Assembly (NCBI RefSeq): GCF_002885955.2
Contig: NZ_POQS01000001.1
Location: 296,755-360,754 of the forward strand
Length of the DNA stretch: 64,000 nt
Source of the DNA: Achromobacter pulmonis
GTDB taxonomy: Bacteria; Pseudomonadota; Gammaproteobacteria; Burkholderiales; Burkholderiaceae_B
Direction: 5' to 3'
The notes under the pieces: model-generated
What the model saw: only the letters and a program-made list of their open reading frames with translations
Told to the model about the DNA's origin: nothing
Databases searched by the model: none
Program-made: the position numbers and the translations under genes
Shown here: positions 24,163-33,882 of the stretch, one piece after another
Layout of the letters: each line of letters begins with the position of its first letter
Numbering within the stretch: position 1 is the stretch's first letter

Positions 24163-27100
24163 ATGAGCCATTTTCTGGACCGCTTGAAGTTCATGTCCAG
24201 GGTGAAGTCCACCTTCGCGAACGGACACGGCGAGACGGTCAACGAAGACCGCAGCTGGGAGAACGCCTACCGCGCCCGCTGGCAGCACGACAAGGTGGTG
24301 CGCTCGACCCACGGCGTGAACTGCACGGGTTCGTGCTCGTGGAAGGTGTACGTCAAGAACGGCCTGATCACCTGGGAGACCCAGCAGACCGACTACCCGC
24401 GCACGCGGCCGGACCTGCCCAATCATGAACCGCGCGGCTGTCCGCGAGGGGCTTCCTACAGCTGGTACGTGTATTCGGCCCAGCGCGTGAAGTATCCGAT
24501 GATCCGCGGACGCCTGATGGAAATGTGGCGCGAGGCCCGCAAGACCATGGACCCCATCGCCGCCTGGGAATGGATCAGCCAGGACCCGGCGCGCGCCAAG
24601 CGCTACAAGGCCGTGCGCGGCCTGGGCGGTTTCGTGCGCGCCGACTGGGACACCGCCACCGAAATCATCGCCGCGGCCAATGCGTACACGATCAAGAAGT
24701 TCGGCCCCGACCGCCTGATCGGCTTTTCGCCGATCCCGGCCATGTCCATGGTCAGCTACGCCGCCGGCGCGCGCTACCTGAGCCTGCTGGGCGGCGCCTG
24801 CCTGAGCTTCTACGACTGGTACTGCGACCTGCCGCCGGCCAGCCCGCAGGTCTGGGGCGAGCAGACCGACGTGCCGGAATCGGCCGACTGGTACAACTCG
24901 ACCTATCTGATGGTGTGGGGCTCCAACGTGCCCCAGACCCGCACGCCCGACGCCCACTTCTATACCGAGGTCCGCTACAAGGGCACCAAGACCGTGGCCG
25001 TGTCCAGCGACTACGGCGAAATGGTGAAGTTCGGCGACATCTGGCTGGCCCCCAAGCAGGGCACCGACGCGGCGCTGGCCATGGCCATGGGCCATGTGAT
25101 CCTGAAGGAATTCCACCTGTCCGGCGCCTCGGCCTATTTCCGCGACTACGTGAGCCGCTACACCGACATGCCCATGCTGGTGCAGTTGAAGGAGCGCGAC
25201 GGCTGCTACGTGCCCGACCACTTCCTGCGCGCTTCGCACCTGGACGGCGCGCTGGGCGAGCAGAACAATCCCGACTGGAAGACGCTGGTCCTGGACGCCA
25301 AGAGCGGCGACCTGGTCGCGCCCAACGGCAGCATCGGCTTTCGCTGGGGCGAGGGCGCCGTCAACGGCGGCGAGAAGGTCGGACGCTGGAACCTGGAATC
25401 CAGGGACGGCGGCAGCGGCCGCGAGATCGAGCCCACGCTGACGCTGCTGGGCCAGTCCGACGCCGTGGTCGGCGTGGGCTTTGCCTACTTCGGCGGCGAG
25501 CATGGCGATCTGCAGGTGCGCAACGTGCCGGCGCGCCGCATCCGCCTGGCCGACGGCGGCGAGGCCCTGGTGGCCACGGTGTACGACCTGCAGATGGCCA
25601 ACTACGGCCTGGACCGCGGCCTGGGTGGCGGCAACGTCGCCGGCAGCTATGACGACGACGTGCCCTACACGCCGGCCTGGCAGGAAAAGCACACCGGCGT
25701 GCCGCGCGCGCAGGTGATCCAGGTGGCGCGCGAGTTCGCCCAGAACGCGCACGACACCGAGGGCAAGTCCATGGTCATCGTCGGCGCCGGCCTGAACCAC
25801 TGGTACCACATGGACATGATCTACCGCGGCATCATCAACATGCTGATGATGTGCGGCTGTGTGGGCAAGAGCGGCGGCGGCTGGGCTCACTACGTGGGCC
25901 AGGAAAAGCTGCGTCCGCAGTTCGGCTGGGCCCCGCTGGCCTTCGCCGCCGACTGGGTGCGCCCGCCGCGCCAGATGAACGGCACCTCGTTCTTCTACGC
26001 CCACACCAGCCAGTGGCGCCATGAAAAGCTGGACGTCACCGAAGTGCTCGGCCCCACCGCCGACCGCGCCAAGTACGCCGACCTCAGCATGATCGACCTG
26101 AACGCCCGCGCCGAGCGCATGGGCTGGCTGCCGTCGGCGCCGCAGCTGCGCACCAATCCGCTGGACGTGGTGGCCGAGGCCGACGCGGCCGGCAAGGACC
26201 CGGTTGTCCACGCCGCCGAAAAGCTCAAGTCCGGCGAACTGCGCATGGCCTGCGAGAACCCGGACGACCCGGCCAACTTCCCGCGCAACATGTTCGTGTG
26301 GCGCTCCAACATCCTGGGCTCCAGCGGCAAGGGCCACGAGTACTTCCTGAAGTACCTGCTGGGCACGCAGAACGCGGTGTTCGGCGACGAGGCCCAGGCC
26401 ATCCGGCCGTCCGAAGTCACCTACCAGGAAGACGCGGCCCAGGGCAAGCTCGACCTGCTGACGGTGCTGGACTTCCGCATGAGCACGACCTGCCTGTACG
26501 GCGACATCGTGCTGCCCACGGCCACCTGGTACGAAAAGGACGACCTCAACACCTCGGACATGCACCCGTTCATCCACCCGCTGAGCGAAGCCGTGCAGCC
26601 GTTGTGGGAAAGCAAGACCGACTGGGAGATCTACAAGCTGCTGGCCAAGCGCTTCAGCGAGATCGGCGGCCCCTACCTGGGCAAGCGCCGCGACCTGGTG
26701 CTGACCCCGCTGATGCACGACACGCCGGGAGAACTCGGCCAGGCCTTCGAGCCCAAGGACTGGAAGCTGGGCGAGTGCGACCTGGTGCCGGGCAAGACCG
26801 CGCCGACCATGACGGTGGTCGAGCGCGACTACAACGACATCTACCGCAAGTTCACCTCGGTCGGCCCCTTGCTGGACAAGCTGGGCAACGGCGGCAAGGG
26901 CATCAGCTGGAACACCGAGCACGAAGTGCGCGAGCTGGCCAACCTGAACGAGGCCGTGGCCGAAGCCGGCGTGAGCCAGGGCCGTCCGCGCCTGGACACC
27001 GCCATCGACGCCGCCGAGATGATCCTGACCTTCGCGCCCGAGACCAACGGCCACGTGTCGGTCAAGGCCTGGGAGGCGCTGGGCAAGATCACCGGCCGCG

Positions 27101-27906
27101 ACCATACCCACCTGGCGCTGGGCCGCGAACACGACAAGATCCGCTTCCGCGACATCGTGGCGCAACCGCGCAAGATCATCTCGGCCCCGACCTGGTCGGG
27201 CCTGGAAAGCGAGGAAGTCAGCTACAACGCCGGCTACACCAACGTGCACGAGCTGATTCCGTGGCGCACGCTGACCGGCCGCCAGCAGTTCTACCAGGAC
27301 CACCGCTGGATGCTGGACTTCGGCGAAGGCTTCTGCGTGTACAAGCCGGCCATCGACACCAAGACGGTGGCGCCCATGCTGGGCCGCTACCCGAACGGCG
27401 AGAAGGAACTCGTGCTGAACTGGATCACGCCGCACCAGAAGTGGGGCATCCACAGCACGTACTCCGACAACCTGCGCATGCTCACGCTCAGCCGCGGCGG
27501 CCCCCACGTCTGGGTGTCGGAAACCGAGGCCCGGCAGGCCGGGCTGGTCGACAACGACTGGGTCGAGGTGTTCAACGTGAACGGCACGCTGACCGCCCGC
27601 GTGGTGGTCAGCCAGCGCGTGCCGGTGGGCATGTGCCTGATGTACCACGCGCAGGAAAAGATCGTGAACGTGCCCGGCGCCGAAACCAGCGGCAAGCGCG
27701 GCGGCATCCACAACTCGGTCACGCGCACGGTGCTCAAGCCCACCCACATGATCGGCGGCTACGCCCAGCAGGCCTATGGCTTCAATTACTACGGCACGGT
27801 GGGCGCCAACCGCGACGAGTTCGTGGTGCTGCGCAAGATGAAAAAGGTGGACTGGCTGGAAGGCCCGCTCGTCGAAGAATCGCAAGAGGAAGAGAAGCAA
27901 TCATGA
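24163..27906 (+). CDS. narG: Respiratory nitrate reductase alpha subunit
   Basis: 1247 residues, normal length. Catalytic molybdenum subunit that reduces nitrate to nitrite on the cytoplasmic side. The FS0 iron-sulfur ligands His50, Cys54 and Cys58 (HGVNCTGSC) and a fourth Cys in EPRGCPRGASYSWY are present. DWYCDLPPASPQVWGEQTD contains the molybdenum-ligand Asp, and WGSNVPQTRTPDAHF is conserved. No Tat signal, as usual for NarG. A GGAGAA ribosome site precedes the ATG. The stop overlaps the narH start (ATGA). Confidence 0.97.
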   Translation: MSHFLDRLKFMSRVKSTFANGHGETVNEDRSWENAYRARWQHDKVVRSTHGVNCTGSCSWKVYVKNGLITWETQQTDYPRTRPDLPNHEPRGCPRGASYSWYVYSAQRVKYPMIRGRLMEMWREARKTMDPIAAWEWISQDPARAKRYKAVRGLGGFVRADWDTATEIIAAANAYTIKKFGPDRLIGFSPIPAMSMVSYAAGARYLSLLGGACLSFYDWYCDLPPASPQVWGEQTDVPESADWYNSTYLMVWGSNVPQTRTPDAHFYTEVRYKGTKTVAVSSDYGEMVKFGDIWLAPKQGTDAALAMAMGHVILKEFHLSGASAYFRDYVSRYTDMPMLVQLKERDGCYVPDHFLRASHLDGALGEQNNPDWKTLVLDAKSGDLVAPNGSIGFRWGEGAVNGGEKVGRWNLESRDGGSGREIEPTLTLLGQSDAVVGVGFAYFGGEHGDLQVRNVPARRIRLADGGEALVATVYDLQMANYGLDRGLGGGNVAGSYDDDVPYTPAWQEKHTGVPRAQVIQVAREFAQNAHDTEGKSMVIVGAGLNHWYHMDMIYRGIINMLMMCGCVGKSGGGWAHYVGQEKLRPQFGWAPLAFAADWVRPPRQMNGTSFFYAHTSQWRHEKLDVTEVLGPTADRAKYADLSMIDLNARAERMGWLPSAPQLRTNPLDVVAEADAAGKDPVVHAAEKLKSGELRMACENPDDPANFPRNMFVWRSNILGSSGKGHEYFLKYLLGTQNAVFGDEAQAIRPSEVTYQEDAAQGKLDLLTVLDFRMSTTCLYGDIVLPTATWYEKDDLNTSDMHPFIHPLSEAVQPLWESKTDWEIYKLLAKRFSEIGGPYLGKRRDLVLTPLMHDTPGELGQAFEPKDWKLGECDLVPGKTAPTMTVVERDYNDIYRKFTSVGPLLDKLGNGGKGISWNTEHEVRELANLNEAVAEAGVSQGRPRLDTAIDAAEMILTFAPETNGHVSVKAWEALGKITGRDHTHLALGREHDKIRFRDIVAQPRKIISAPTWSGLESEEVSYNAGYTNVHELIPWRTLTGRQQFYQDHRWMLDFGEGFCVYKPAIDTKTVAPMLGRYPNGEKELVLNWITPHQKWGIHSTYSDNLRMLTLSRGGPHVWVSETEARQAGLVDNDWVEVFNVNGTLTARVVVSQRVPVGMCLMYHAQEKIVNVPGAETSGKRGGIHNSVTRTVLKPTHMIGGYAQQAYGFNYYGTVGANRDEFVVLRKMKKVDWLEGPLVEESQEEEKQS

Positions 27907-29471
27907 GGATACGCGCCCAAATCGGCATGGTGCTGAACCTGGACAAGTGCATCGGCTGCCACACTTGCTCGGTCACCTGCAAGAACGTCTGGACCAGCCG
28001 CGACGGCGTCGAGTACGCCTGGTTCAACAACGTCGAGACCAAGCCCGGCATCGGCTATCCCAAGGAATGGGAGAACCAGGCCAAGTGGAAGGGCGGCTGG
28101 GTCCGCAACGCCGCCGGCAAGCTCGAACCGCGCCAGGGCAGCAAGGTGCGCATCCTGGCCAACCTGTTCGCCAACCCGAACCTGCCGCAGATCGACGACT
28201 ACTACGAGCCGTTCACCTTCGACTACGAGCACCTGAAGAACGCGCCGCTGTCGCAGACGCCGCCGACGGCGCGGCCGGTGTCGGTGCTGACCGGCCAGAA
28301 GATGGACAAGATCCACTGGGGCCCGAACTGGGAAGACGACCTGGGCGGCGAGTTCAGCGCGCGCAGCCGCGACGCGCTGTTCGAGGGCGTGCAGAAAGAG
28401 ATGTACTCGACCTTCGAGAACACCTTCATGATGTACCTGCCGCGCCTGTGCGAGCACTGCCTGAACCCGACCTGCGTGGCAAGCTGTCCGTCTGGCTCGA
28501 TCTACAAGCGCGAGGACGACGGCATCGTGCTGGTCGACCAGGACAAGTGCCGCGGCTGGCGCATGTGCATCTCGGGCTGCCCGTACAAGAAGATCTACTA
28601 CAACTGGAACAGCGGCAAGGCCGAGAAGTGCACCTTCTGCTATCCGCGCATCGAGGCCGGCCAGCCCACGGTCTGCTCGGAAACCTGCGTGGGCCGCATC
28701 CGCTACCTGGGCGTGCTGCTGTACGACGCCGACCGCATCGAGGCCGCGGCGTCCGTGGCCAGCGAGCAGGACCTGTACGAATCGCAGCTCGGCCTGTTCC
28801 TGGACCCGCACTCGCCCGAGGTCATCGCCGCCGCGCGCGAGCAGGGCATTCCGGAAGCCTGGCTGGAGGCCGCGCGCAATTCGCCGGTCTACAAGATGGC
28901 GGTGCAATGGCGCGTCGCCTTCCCGCTGCACCCGGAATACCGCACGCTTCCGATGGTCTGGTACATCCCGCCGCTGTCGCCGATCCAGTCGGCCGCCGAG
29001 TCGGGCAAGATGCCGCAGCGCACCCTGGGCAAGAGCGCCATCATCCCGGACGTCTCCAGCCTGCGCATTCCGGTGCGCTACCTGGCCAACCTGCTGACCG
29101 CCGGCAAGGAGGCCCCGGTGCTGCTGGCGCTGGAACGCATGCTGGCCATGCGCGCCTACAAGCGTTCGGAAACCGTGCATGGCGAGCGCGACACCAGCGT
29201 GCTGGCGCCGGTCGGGCTGTCCGAGGAAATGGTGCAGGACATGTACAAGATCATGGCCATCGCCGACTACGAGGACCGCTTCGTCATTCCGTCCAGCCAC
29301 AAGGAGATGGTGGAGGACAGCTTCAACGAGAAGGGCAGCTGCGGCTTCACCTTCGGCAACGGCTGCTCGGGCGGCGCTTCGGACAGCACCCTGTTCGGCC
29401 GCAAGCCGCAGGGCAGCGAGATCTTCATCGAGATGCCGAAATCCCGCAAGAAGAAGGCCGCTTCGGTCTAG
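27903..29471 (+). CDS. narH: Respiratory nitrate reductase beta subunit
   Basis: 522 residues carrying four iron-sulfur clusters that pass electrons from NarI to NarG. Cysteine groups: CIGCHTCSVTC near the N-terminus, CEHCLNPTCVASCPSG, CRGWRMCISGCP, where the Trp in CxxW marks the [3Fe-4S] cluster, and CTFCYPR...CSETC. Start overlaps the narG stop by 4 bp. narJ follows 14 bp after the stop. Near-identical to the family throughout. Confidence 0.97.
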   Translation: MRIRAQIGMVLNLDKCIGCHTCSVTCKNVWTSRDGVEYAWFNNVETKPGIGYPKEWENQAKWKGGWVRNAAGKLEPRQGSKVRILANLFANPNLPQIDDYYEPFTFDYEHLKNAPLSQTPPTARPVSVLTGQKMDKIHWGPNWEDDLGGEFSARSRDALFEGVQKEMYSTFENTFMMYLPRLCEHCLNPTCVASCPSGSIYKREDDGIVLVDQDKCRGWRMCISGCPYKKIYYNWNSGKAEKCTFCYPRIEAGQPTVCSETCVGRIRYLGVLLYDADRIEAAASVASEQDLYESQLGLFLDPHSPEVIAAAREQGIPEAWLEAARNSPVYKMAVQWRVAFPLHPEYRTLPMVWYIPPLSPIQSAAESGKMPQRTLGKSAIIPDVSSLRIPVRYLANLLTAGKEAPVLLALERMLAMRAYKRSETVHGERDTSVLAPVGLSEEMVQDMYKIMAIADYEDRFVIPSSHKEMVEDSFNEKGSCGFTFGNGCSGGASDSTLFGRKPQGSEIFIEMPKSRKKKAASV

Positions 29472-29485
29472 GAAAGGAGAAAACC

Positions 29486-30127
29486 ATGAGTCCGTACCGC
29501 CTGCTTTCCGCCTTGCTGTGTTATCCCGAGCCCGAGCTGCTGGACGCGCTGGGCGAGATCGAAACCGCGCTGGCCGACGATCCCGACGCCGAAGAGGCCT
29601 TGCAGCCGCTGATGGCGTACCTGGCCACCCACGACCTGATTTCGCTGCAGGAGAACTACGTGGCCACCTTCGACCGCAACCGCTCGCATTCGCTGCACCT
29701 GTTTGAGCACGTGCACGGCGAAAGCCGCGACCGCGGCCAGGCCATGGTGGATCTGCTGCAGACCTATCGCCAGCACGGCTTCGAGCCGGTGGCCGCCGAG
29801 CTGCCCGACCACGTGCCGCTGTTCCTGGAATTCCTGGGCGTGATCGACCCCGACCAGGCCCAGGCGCTGCTGGACGACGCCATCCACGTGCTGGCGGCGA
29901 TCGGCGCGCGCCTGGCCCGTGACGACAGCCCCTACGCCTGCGTCTTCGCCGTGCTGCGCGCCCGGTCGCGAGTGATCCCGCGCGAGCAGACCGATGCGCC
30001 CGTGCGCGACATGGACGAGGCCATGGAGATGTACGGCGCCGGCCATGACGGCGTGGAACCGCTATTGCGGCCGTTCTCGGGCGATGGCGCGCAGACCGTG
30101 CGCTTCCATCCGCGCATGGCCCATTAA
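29486..30127 (+). CDS. narJ: Nitrate reductase assembly chaperone
   Basis: 213 residues, all-helical. NarJ binds the NarG N-terminus and holds it until the molybdenum cofactor and FS0 cluster are inserted. Signatures: YRLLSALLCYPEPELLDAL, YVATFDRNRSHSLHLFEHVH and HVPLFLEFLGVI. Starts at the ATG at 29486 after AAAGGAGA. Part of the tight narGHJI run, 18 bp before narI. Confidence 0.95.
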   Translation: MSPYRLLSALLCYPEPELLDALGEIETALADDPDAEEALQPLMAYLATHDLISLQENYVATFDRNRSHSLHLFEHVHGESRDRGQAMVDLLQTYRQHGFEPVAAELPDHVPLFLEFLGVIDPDQAQALLDDAIHVLAAIGARLARDDSPYACVFAVLRARSRVIPREQTDAPVRDMDEAMEMYGAGHDGVEPLLRPFSGDGAQTVRFHPRMAH

Positions 30128-30145
30128 TCTTCAGGACGACGCAAC

Positions 30146-30829
30146 ATGAACACCCTGAACCAGTTCTTCTTCGGCATCTATCCCTATATCGCGGGCGCCA
30201 TCTTCCTGCTGGGCAGCCTGGTGCGCTTCGAGCGCGAGCAGTACACCTGGAAGTCGGACAGCTCGCAGCTGCTGCACCGCGGCCAGCTGCGGCTGGGCAA
30301 CATCCTGTTCCACGTCGGCATACTGGGCCTGTTCTTCGGCCATCTGGTGGGCCTGCTGACCCCGGTGGTGGTGTGGGACGCGCTGGGAGTGTCGCATACG
30401 TTCAAGCAGGGCGTGGCCATGGCGGCCGGCGGGGTCATGGGCATCATCTGCCTGATCGGCCTGGCTATCCTGATCCACCGCCGCCTGAGCGATCCGCGCA
30501 TCCGCGCCACCACGCGCACCGGCGACAAGGTGCTGCTGCTGTGGATCCTGGTCACGCTGCTGCTGGGCCTGTCCACCATCGTCGTGTCGGCCGGCCACAT
30601 GGACGGCGAAATGATGGTGCGCCTGATGACCTGGGCCCAGCACATCGTCACCTTCCGCGGCGACGCCGCCAGCCATATCACGGACGCGCCGTTCCTGTTC
30701 AAGGCGCACCTGTTCATGGGCCTGACGCTGTTCCTGATCTTCCCGTTCACCCGGCTGGTGCACATCTGGAGCGGCTTCGCCTCGCTGGGGTACCTGGGCC
30801 GCGCCTGGCAGCTGGTGCGCCCGCGCTGA
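30146..30829 (+). CDS. narI: Respiratory nitrate reductase gamma subunit (cytochrome b)
   Basis: 227 residues, five membrane spans, a di-haem b protein that takes electrons from ubiquinol. The haem histidines are seen as pairs in LLHRGQLRLGNILFHVG and near the C-terminus (LFKAHLFMGLTLFL and FTRLVHIWSG). The start MNTLNQFFFGIYPYIA is typical. AGGAC precedes the ATG. It closes the structural narGHJI set; a PPIase gene follows after 22 bp. Confidence 0.96.
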   Translation: MNTLNQFFFGIYPYIAGAIFLLGSLVRFEREQYTWKSDSSQLLHRGQLRLGNILFHVGILGLFFGHLVGLLTPVVVWDALGVSHTFKQGVAMAAGGVMGIICLIGLAILIHRRLSDPRIRATTRTGDKVLLLWILVTLLLGLSTIVVSAGHMDGEMMVRLMTWAQHIVTFRGDAASHITDAPFLFKAHLFMGLTLFLIFPFTRLVHIWSGFASLGYLGRAWQLVRPR

Positions 30830-30851
30830 ACCCCGTCACCAGGAGCCGAAC

Positions 30852-31613
30852 ATGCCCGTCATCGTCAATGGCGTCGAACTGAACGACGCCGATCTGGAAC
30901 AGGAACTGCCGCAGCACCAGCAGGCCGACAATCACATGCGCGCGGCGGTCACCGCCCTGGTGCTGCGCCGCGTGCTGCTGGACGAAGCCGGCCGGCAGGG
31001 GCTGGACGCCGCGGACGAGGAGGGCGCCATCGGCGAACTGCTGGCCCGCGAGGCGACCGCGCCCGAGGCCGACGAGGCGGCCTGCCGCCGCCATTACCAG
31101 ATGCACCCCGAGCGCTTCATGGTGGGCGAGCTGGTCGAGGCCGACCACATCCTGTTCCAGGTCACGCCCGGCGTGAACCTGGACATGCTGCGCGGGCACG
31201 CCACCATGGTGCTGGAAGCGCTGCTGGCCGACCCCTCGCGCTTTGCCGAGGTGGCGCGCGAGCAGTCCAACTGCCCGTCGGCCGCGGTCGGCGGCAGCCT
31301 GGGCCAGCTGGGCCGCGGCGATACGGTGCCGGAGTTCGAGCGCGCGCTGTTCGCGCTGCCGGCCGGCGGCCTGCTGCCGCAGCTGCTGCAGACGCGCCAC
31401 GGCCTGCACATCCTGCGGGTGACGCGCCGCATCGAAGGGCGGCTGCTGCCCTACGAACACGTGGCCGGCCAGATCGCCGCGGCGCTCACGGCCATGAGCC
31501 GCGACACCGCCTGGCGCCAGTACATCAAGCTGCTGGTCGGCCGCGCCCGGATCGAAGGCATCGACCTGGACGACGGCGAACCCGAGCGCGTCTACAGCGC
31601 AGGCCCCGCATGA
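30852..31613 (+). CDS. Parvulin-type peptidyl-prolyl isomerase (nar-associated)
   Basis: 253 residues with a C-terminal parvulin domain (about 95-205: EADHILFQVTPG, FAEVAREQSNCPSAAVGGSL, GQLGRGDTVPEFERALFALP, TRHGLHILRV). There is no signal peptide, so it acts in the cytoplasm, unlike SurA. The same kind of gene lies between narI and moaA in Pseudomonas; a role in folding or assembly of nitrate reductase is assumed but not proved. AGGAGCC ribosome site; the stop overlaps the moaA start (ATGA). Confidence 0.88.
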   Translation: MPVIVNGVELNDADLEQELPQHQQADNHMRAAVTALVLRRVLLDEAGRQGLDAADEEGAIGELLAREATAPEADEAACRRHYQMHPERFMVGELVEADHILFQVTPGVNLDMLRGHATMVLEALLADPSRFAEVAREQSNCPSAAVGGSLGQLGRGDTVPEFERALFALPAGGLLPQLLQTRHGLHILRVTRRIEGRLLPYEHVAGQIAAALTAMSRDTAWRQYIKLLVGRARIEGIDLDDGEPERVYSAGPA

Positions 31614-32608
31614 TGGACGCGCCATCCGCTTCACCGCTGCAAGACGGCTACGGACGCCGCATCGATTACCTGCGCGTGTCCGTCACCGACCGTTGCGACC
31701 TGCGCTGCAGCTATTGCCTGCCCAAGGATTTCAAGGGCTTCGAAACGCCGGCCAACTGGCTGGACCACGCCGAAATGCAGCGCCTGGTCGGCCTGTTCGC
31801 CGGGCTGGGCGTGCGCAAGGTCCGGCTGACCGGCGGCGAGCCGCTGCTGCGCCGCGGGCTGGCGGGCCTGGCCGGCGCCATCGCCGCCATGCCGGGGCTG
31901 GCGGATCTGTCGGTCTCGACCAACGGCACCCGGCTCGCGCGCCACGCACAGGCCTTGCGCGCCGCCGGCGTGACGCGCCTGAACGTCAGCCTGGACACGC
32001 TGGACGCGGCCGCCTTCGGCCGCATCACCGGCCGCGACTGCCTGGCATCGGTGCTGGAAGGCCTGGACGCGGCGCGCCGCGCGGGCTTCGCGCCCATCAA
32101 GCTCAACAGCGTGGTGCACGCGGCCACGCCCGAGGCCGAGGTGCGCCGGTTGCTGGACTACGCACTGGCGCAGGGCTTCGTGCTGCGTCTGATCGAGCCC
32201 ATGCCGATGGGCGAGTGCGGCCGCGGGTTCAGCCATACCGACCTGAACGCGATGGGCGCGCGCCTGGCCCGCGACGCCGGCCTGGTGCCGGCGCTGGCGC
32301 CCGCGGGCGGCGGCCCCGCGCGCTACTGGGGCACGGGCGATGGCGCGCCGGCGCTGGGCGTGATCACGCCCATGTCGCGCCATTTCTGCGCCAGCTGTAA
32401 TCGCGTCCGGCTGGGCGTGGACGGCACGCTGTACCTGTGCCTGGGCCAGGAAGACCAGGTGCCGCTGGGCCGGCTGCTGCGCGAGGGCGCGAGCGACGCC
32501 GACCTGGTGCGCGCCATCCGGGCCGGCATCGCGGCCAAGCCGGAGCGGCACGAGTTCTCCAGCCGGCCGGAACGCATCGTACGGTTCATGGCCCAGACGG
32601 GAGGATGA
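31610..32608 (+). CDS. moaA: GTP 3',8-cyclase (molybdenum cofactor synthesis)
   Basis: 332 residues. Radical SAM enzyme for the first step of molybdopterin synthesis, turning GTP into 3',8-cyclo-GTP. The N-terminal cluster motif CDLRCSYC (C29, C33, C36), VRLTGGEPLLR, the C-terminal cluster motif FCASCNRVRLGVDGTLYLC, and the essential final Gly-Gly (AQTGG) are all present. This copy in the nar cluster probably boosts cofactor supply for NarG during nitrate respiration. Confidence 0.95.
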   Translation: MMDAPSASPLQDGYGRRIDYLRVSVTDRCDLRCSYCLPKDFKGFETPANWLDHAEMQRLVGLFAGLGVRKVRLTGGEPLLRRGLAGLAGAIAAMPGLADLSVSTNGTRLARHAQALRAAGVTRLNVSLDTLDAAAFGRITGRDCLASVLEGLDAARRAGFAPIKLNSVVHAATPEAEVRRLLDYALAQGFVLRLIEPMPMGECGRGFSHTDLNAMGARLARDAGLVPALAPAGGGPARYWGTGDGAPALGVITPMSRHFCASCNRVRLGVDGTLYLCLGQEDQVPLGRLLREGASDADLVRAIRAGIAAKPERHEFSSRPERIVRFMAQTGG

Positions 32609-32609
32609 T

Positions 32610-33293
32610 ATGCGCGACATCGAACGCCTGGTCGACGGTTTCCAGCGTTTCCAGCAGCAGTACTACGAGGACGCGCCCTCGCTGTACCGCAGCCTGCGAG
32701 ACGGGCAGCACCCCAGCACGCTGCTGATCGGCTGCTGCGATTCGCGCGTCGACCCCGCCATGCTGCTGGGCTGCGACCCGGGAGACATCTTCACCGTGCG
32801 CAACGTGGCCAACCTGGTGCCGCCGTCCAACATGGACCGCGGCCTGCAAGGCGTGCTGGCGGCCATCCAGTTCGCGGTCGAGCAGCTGCAGGTCAGCCGC
32901 GTCATCGTGCTGGGCCACGGGCAATGCGGCGGCATCCGCACCCTGATGGAGCGCGGGACGGGCAGCCGGCCCGCGCGGCGCGCCGACGCGGGCGGCGAGC
33001 CCGACTACATCGAGCGCTGGATGGACATCGCCGAGCCGGCGCGCAGCCGGGTGCTGCAGCAGATGCCCGAGGCCACGCCCGCCGAGCGCCGCCGCGCCTG
33101 CGAGCAGGCCTCCATCCTGATCTCGCTGCGCAACCTGGAAGAGCTGTCCTTCGTGCGCCGGGCGCTGGAGGCCGGCCGCCTGACCCTGCATGGCTGGTAC
33201 TTCGACCTGGCCGCCGGCGCTTTGCTGGCATACTCGGCCCGGGCAGACGCGTTTCTGCCCATCGTATGCCCATTGTTCACGGAGCTAGGATGA
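32610..33293 (+). CDS. Beta-carbonic anhydrase
   Basis: 227 residues. The zinc ligands Cys42, His103 and Cys106 and the Asp44-Arg46 dyad are seen in GCCDSRVDP and GHGQCGG. Interconverts CO2 and bicarbonate in the cytoplasm. It sits one base after the moaA stop, with GGAGG in the moaA tail, and overlaps mobB by 4 bp, so it is locked into the nar/molybdenum-cofactor operon. That location is unusual; it may help cytoplasmic pH or bicarbonate supply during anaerobic growth (inference). Confidence 0.93.
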   Translation: MRDIERLVDGFQRFQQQYYEDAPSLYRSLRDGQHPSTLLIGCCDSRVDPAMLLGCDPGDIFTVRNVANLVPPSNMDRGLQGVLAAIQFAVEQLQVSRVIVLGHGQCGGIRTLMERGTGSRPARRADAGGEPDYIERWMDIAEPARSRVLQQMPEATPAERRRACEQASILISLRNLEELSFVRRALEAGRLTLHGWYFDLAAGALLAYSARADAFLPIVCPLFTELG

Positions 33294-33787
33294 GCCCAGT
33301 TTTCGCTATCGCCGGCCGGTCCGGCAGCGGCAAGACCACCCTGATAGAGGCCATGCTGCCGGTGCTGGCCGCGCGCGGCCTCAAGGTCAACGTGGTCAAG
33401 CACAGCCACCACGATTTCCAGATGGAGCCGCCGGCCAAGGACAGCGCGCGCTTTCGCGCGGCGGGCGCCCAGGAGGTGATGATCGCCTCGCCGTTTCGCT
33501 TCGCCATCGTCCACGAACTGCGCGGCGCGCCCGAACCCACGCTGGACGAGCAGCTGGCGCGCCTGTCGCCGGCCGACCTGGTGCTGGTCGAAGGCTTCAA
33601 GCGCGCCGAGGTGCCGCGGCTGGAAGTCTACCGGCCGGCCGTGGGCAAGCCGCCGCTGCATGCCGAAGACCCCGGTTTCCTGGCGGTGGCGACCGACGTG
33701 CCGCTCGATATCGCACTGCCGTGTCTTCCGCTGGGCCAGCCGGCCGAGGTCGCGGCCTTCATCTGCCGCGCCCTGGGGCTGACGTGA
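33290..33787 (+). CDS. mobB: Molybdopterin-guanine dinucleotide synthesis protein B
   Basis: 165 residues, a small P-loop GTPase. Walker [10 protein letters not shown] starts at residue 9; [20 protein letters not shown] and [20 protein letters not shown] are family hallmarks. It helps MobA attach GMP to molybdopterin, forming the bis-MGD cofactor NarG needs. The start overlaps the carbonic anhydrase stop by 4 bp. narX follows after a 95-bp gap. Confidence 0.92.
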   Translation: MSPVFAIAGRSGSGKTTLIEAMLPVLAARGLKVNVVKHSHHDFQMEPPAKDSARFRAAGAQEVMIASPFRFAIVHELRGAPEPTLDEQLARLSPADLVLVEGFKRAEVPRLEVYRPAVGKPPLHAEDPGFLAVATDVPLDIALPCLPLGQPAEVAAFICRALGLT

Positions 33788-33882
33788 ACGTCCGGGCCGC
33801 CGCGCGGCCGGGGCCGGCGGGCGCGTCGGGCTACACTGATGGCCGTTATACCGCTCCACGGGCGCAGACCGCTCCCAACCCC

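Noticed and set aside
24034..27900. A very long open frame antisense to narG
   Set aside because: It mirrors narG codons in high-GC DNA, has no ribosome site and no family features; narG itself is unmistakable.
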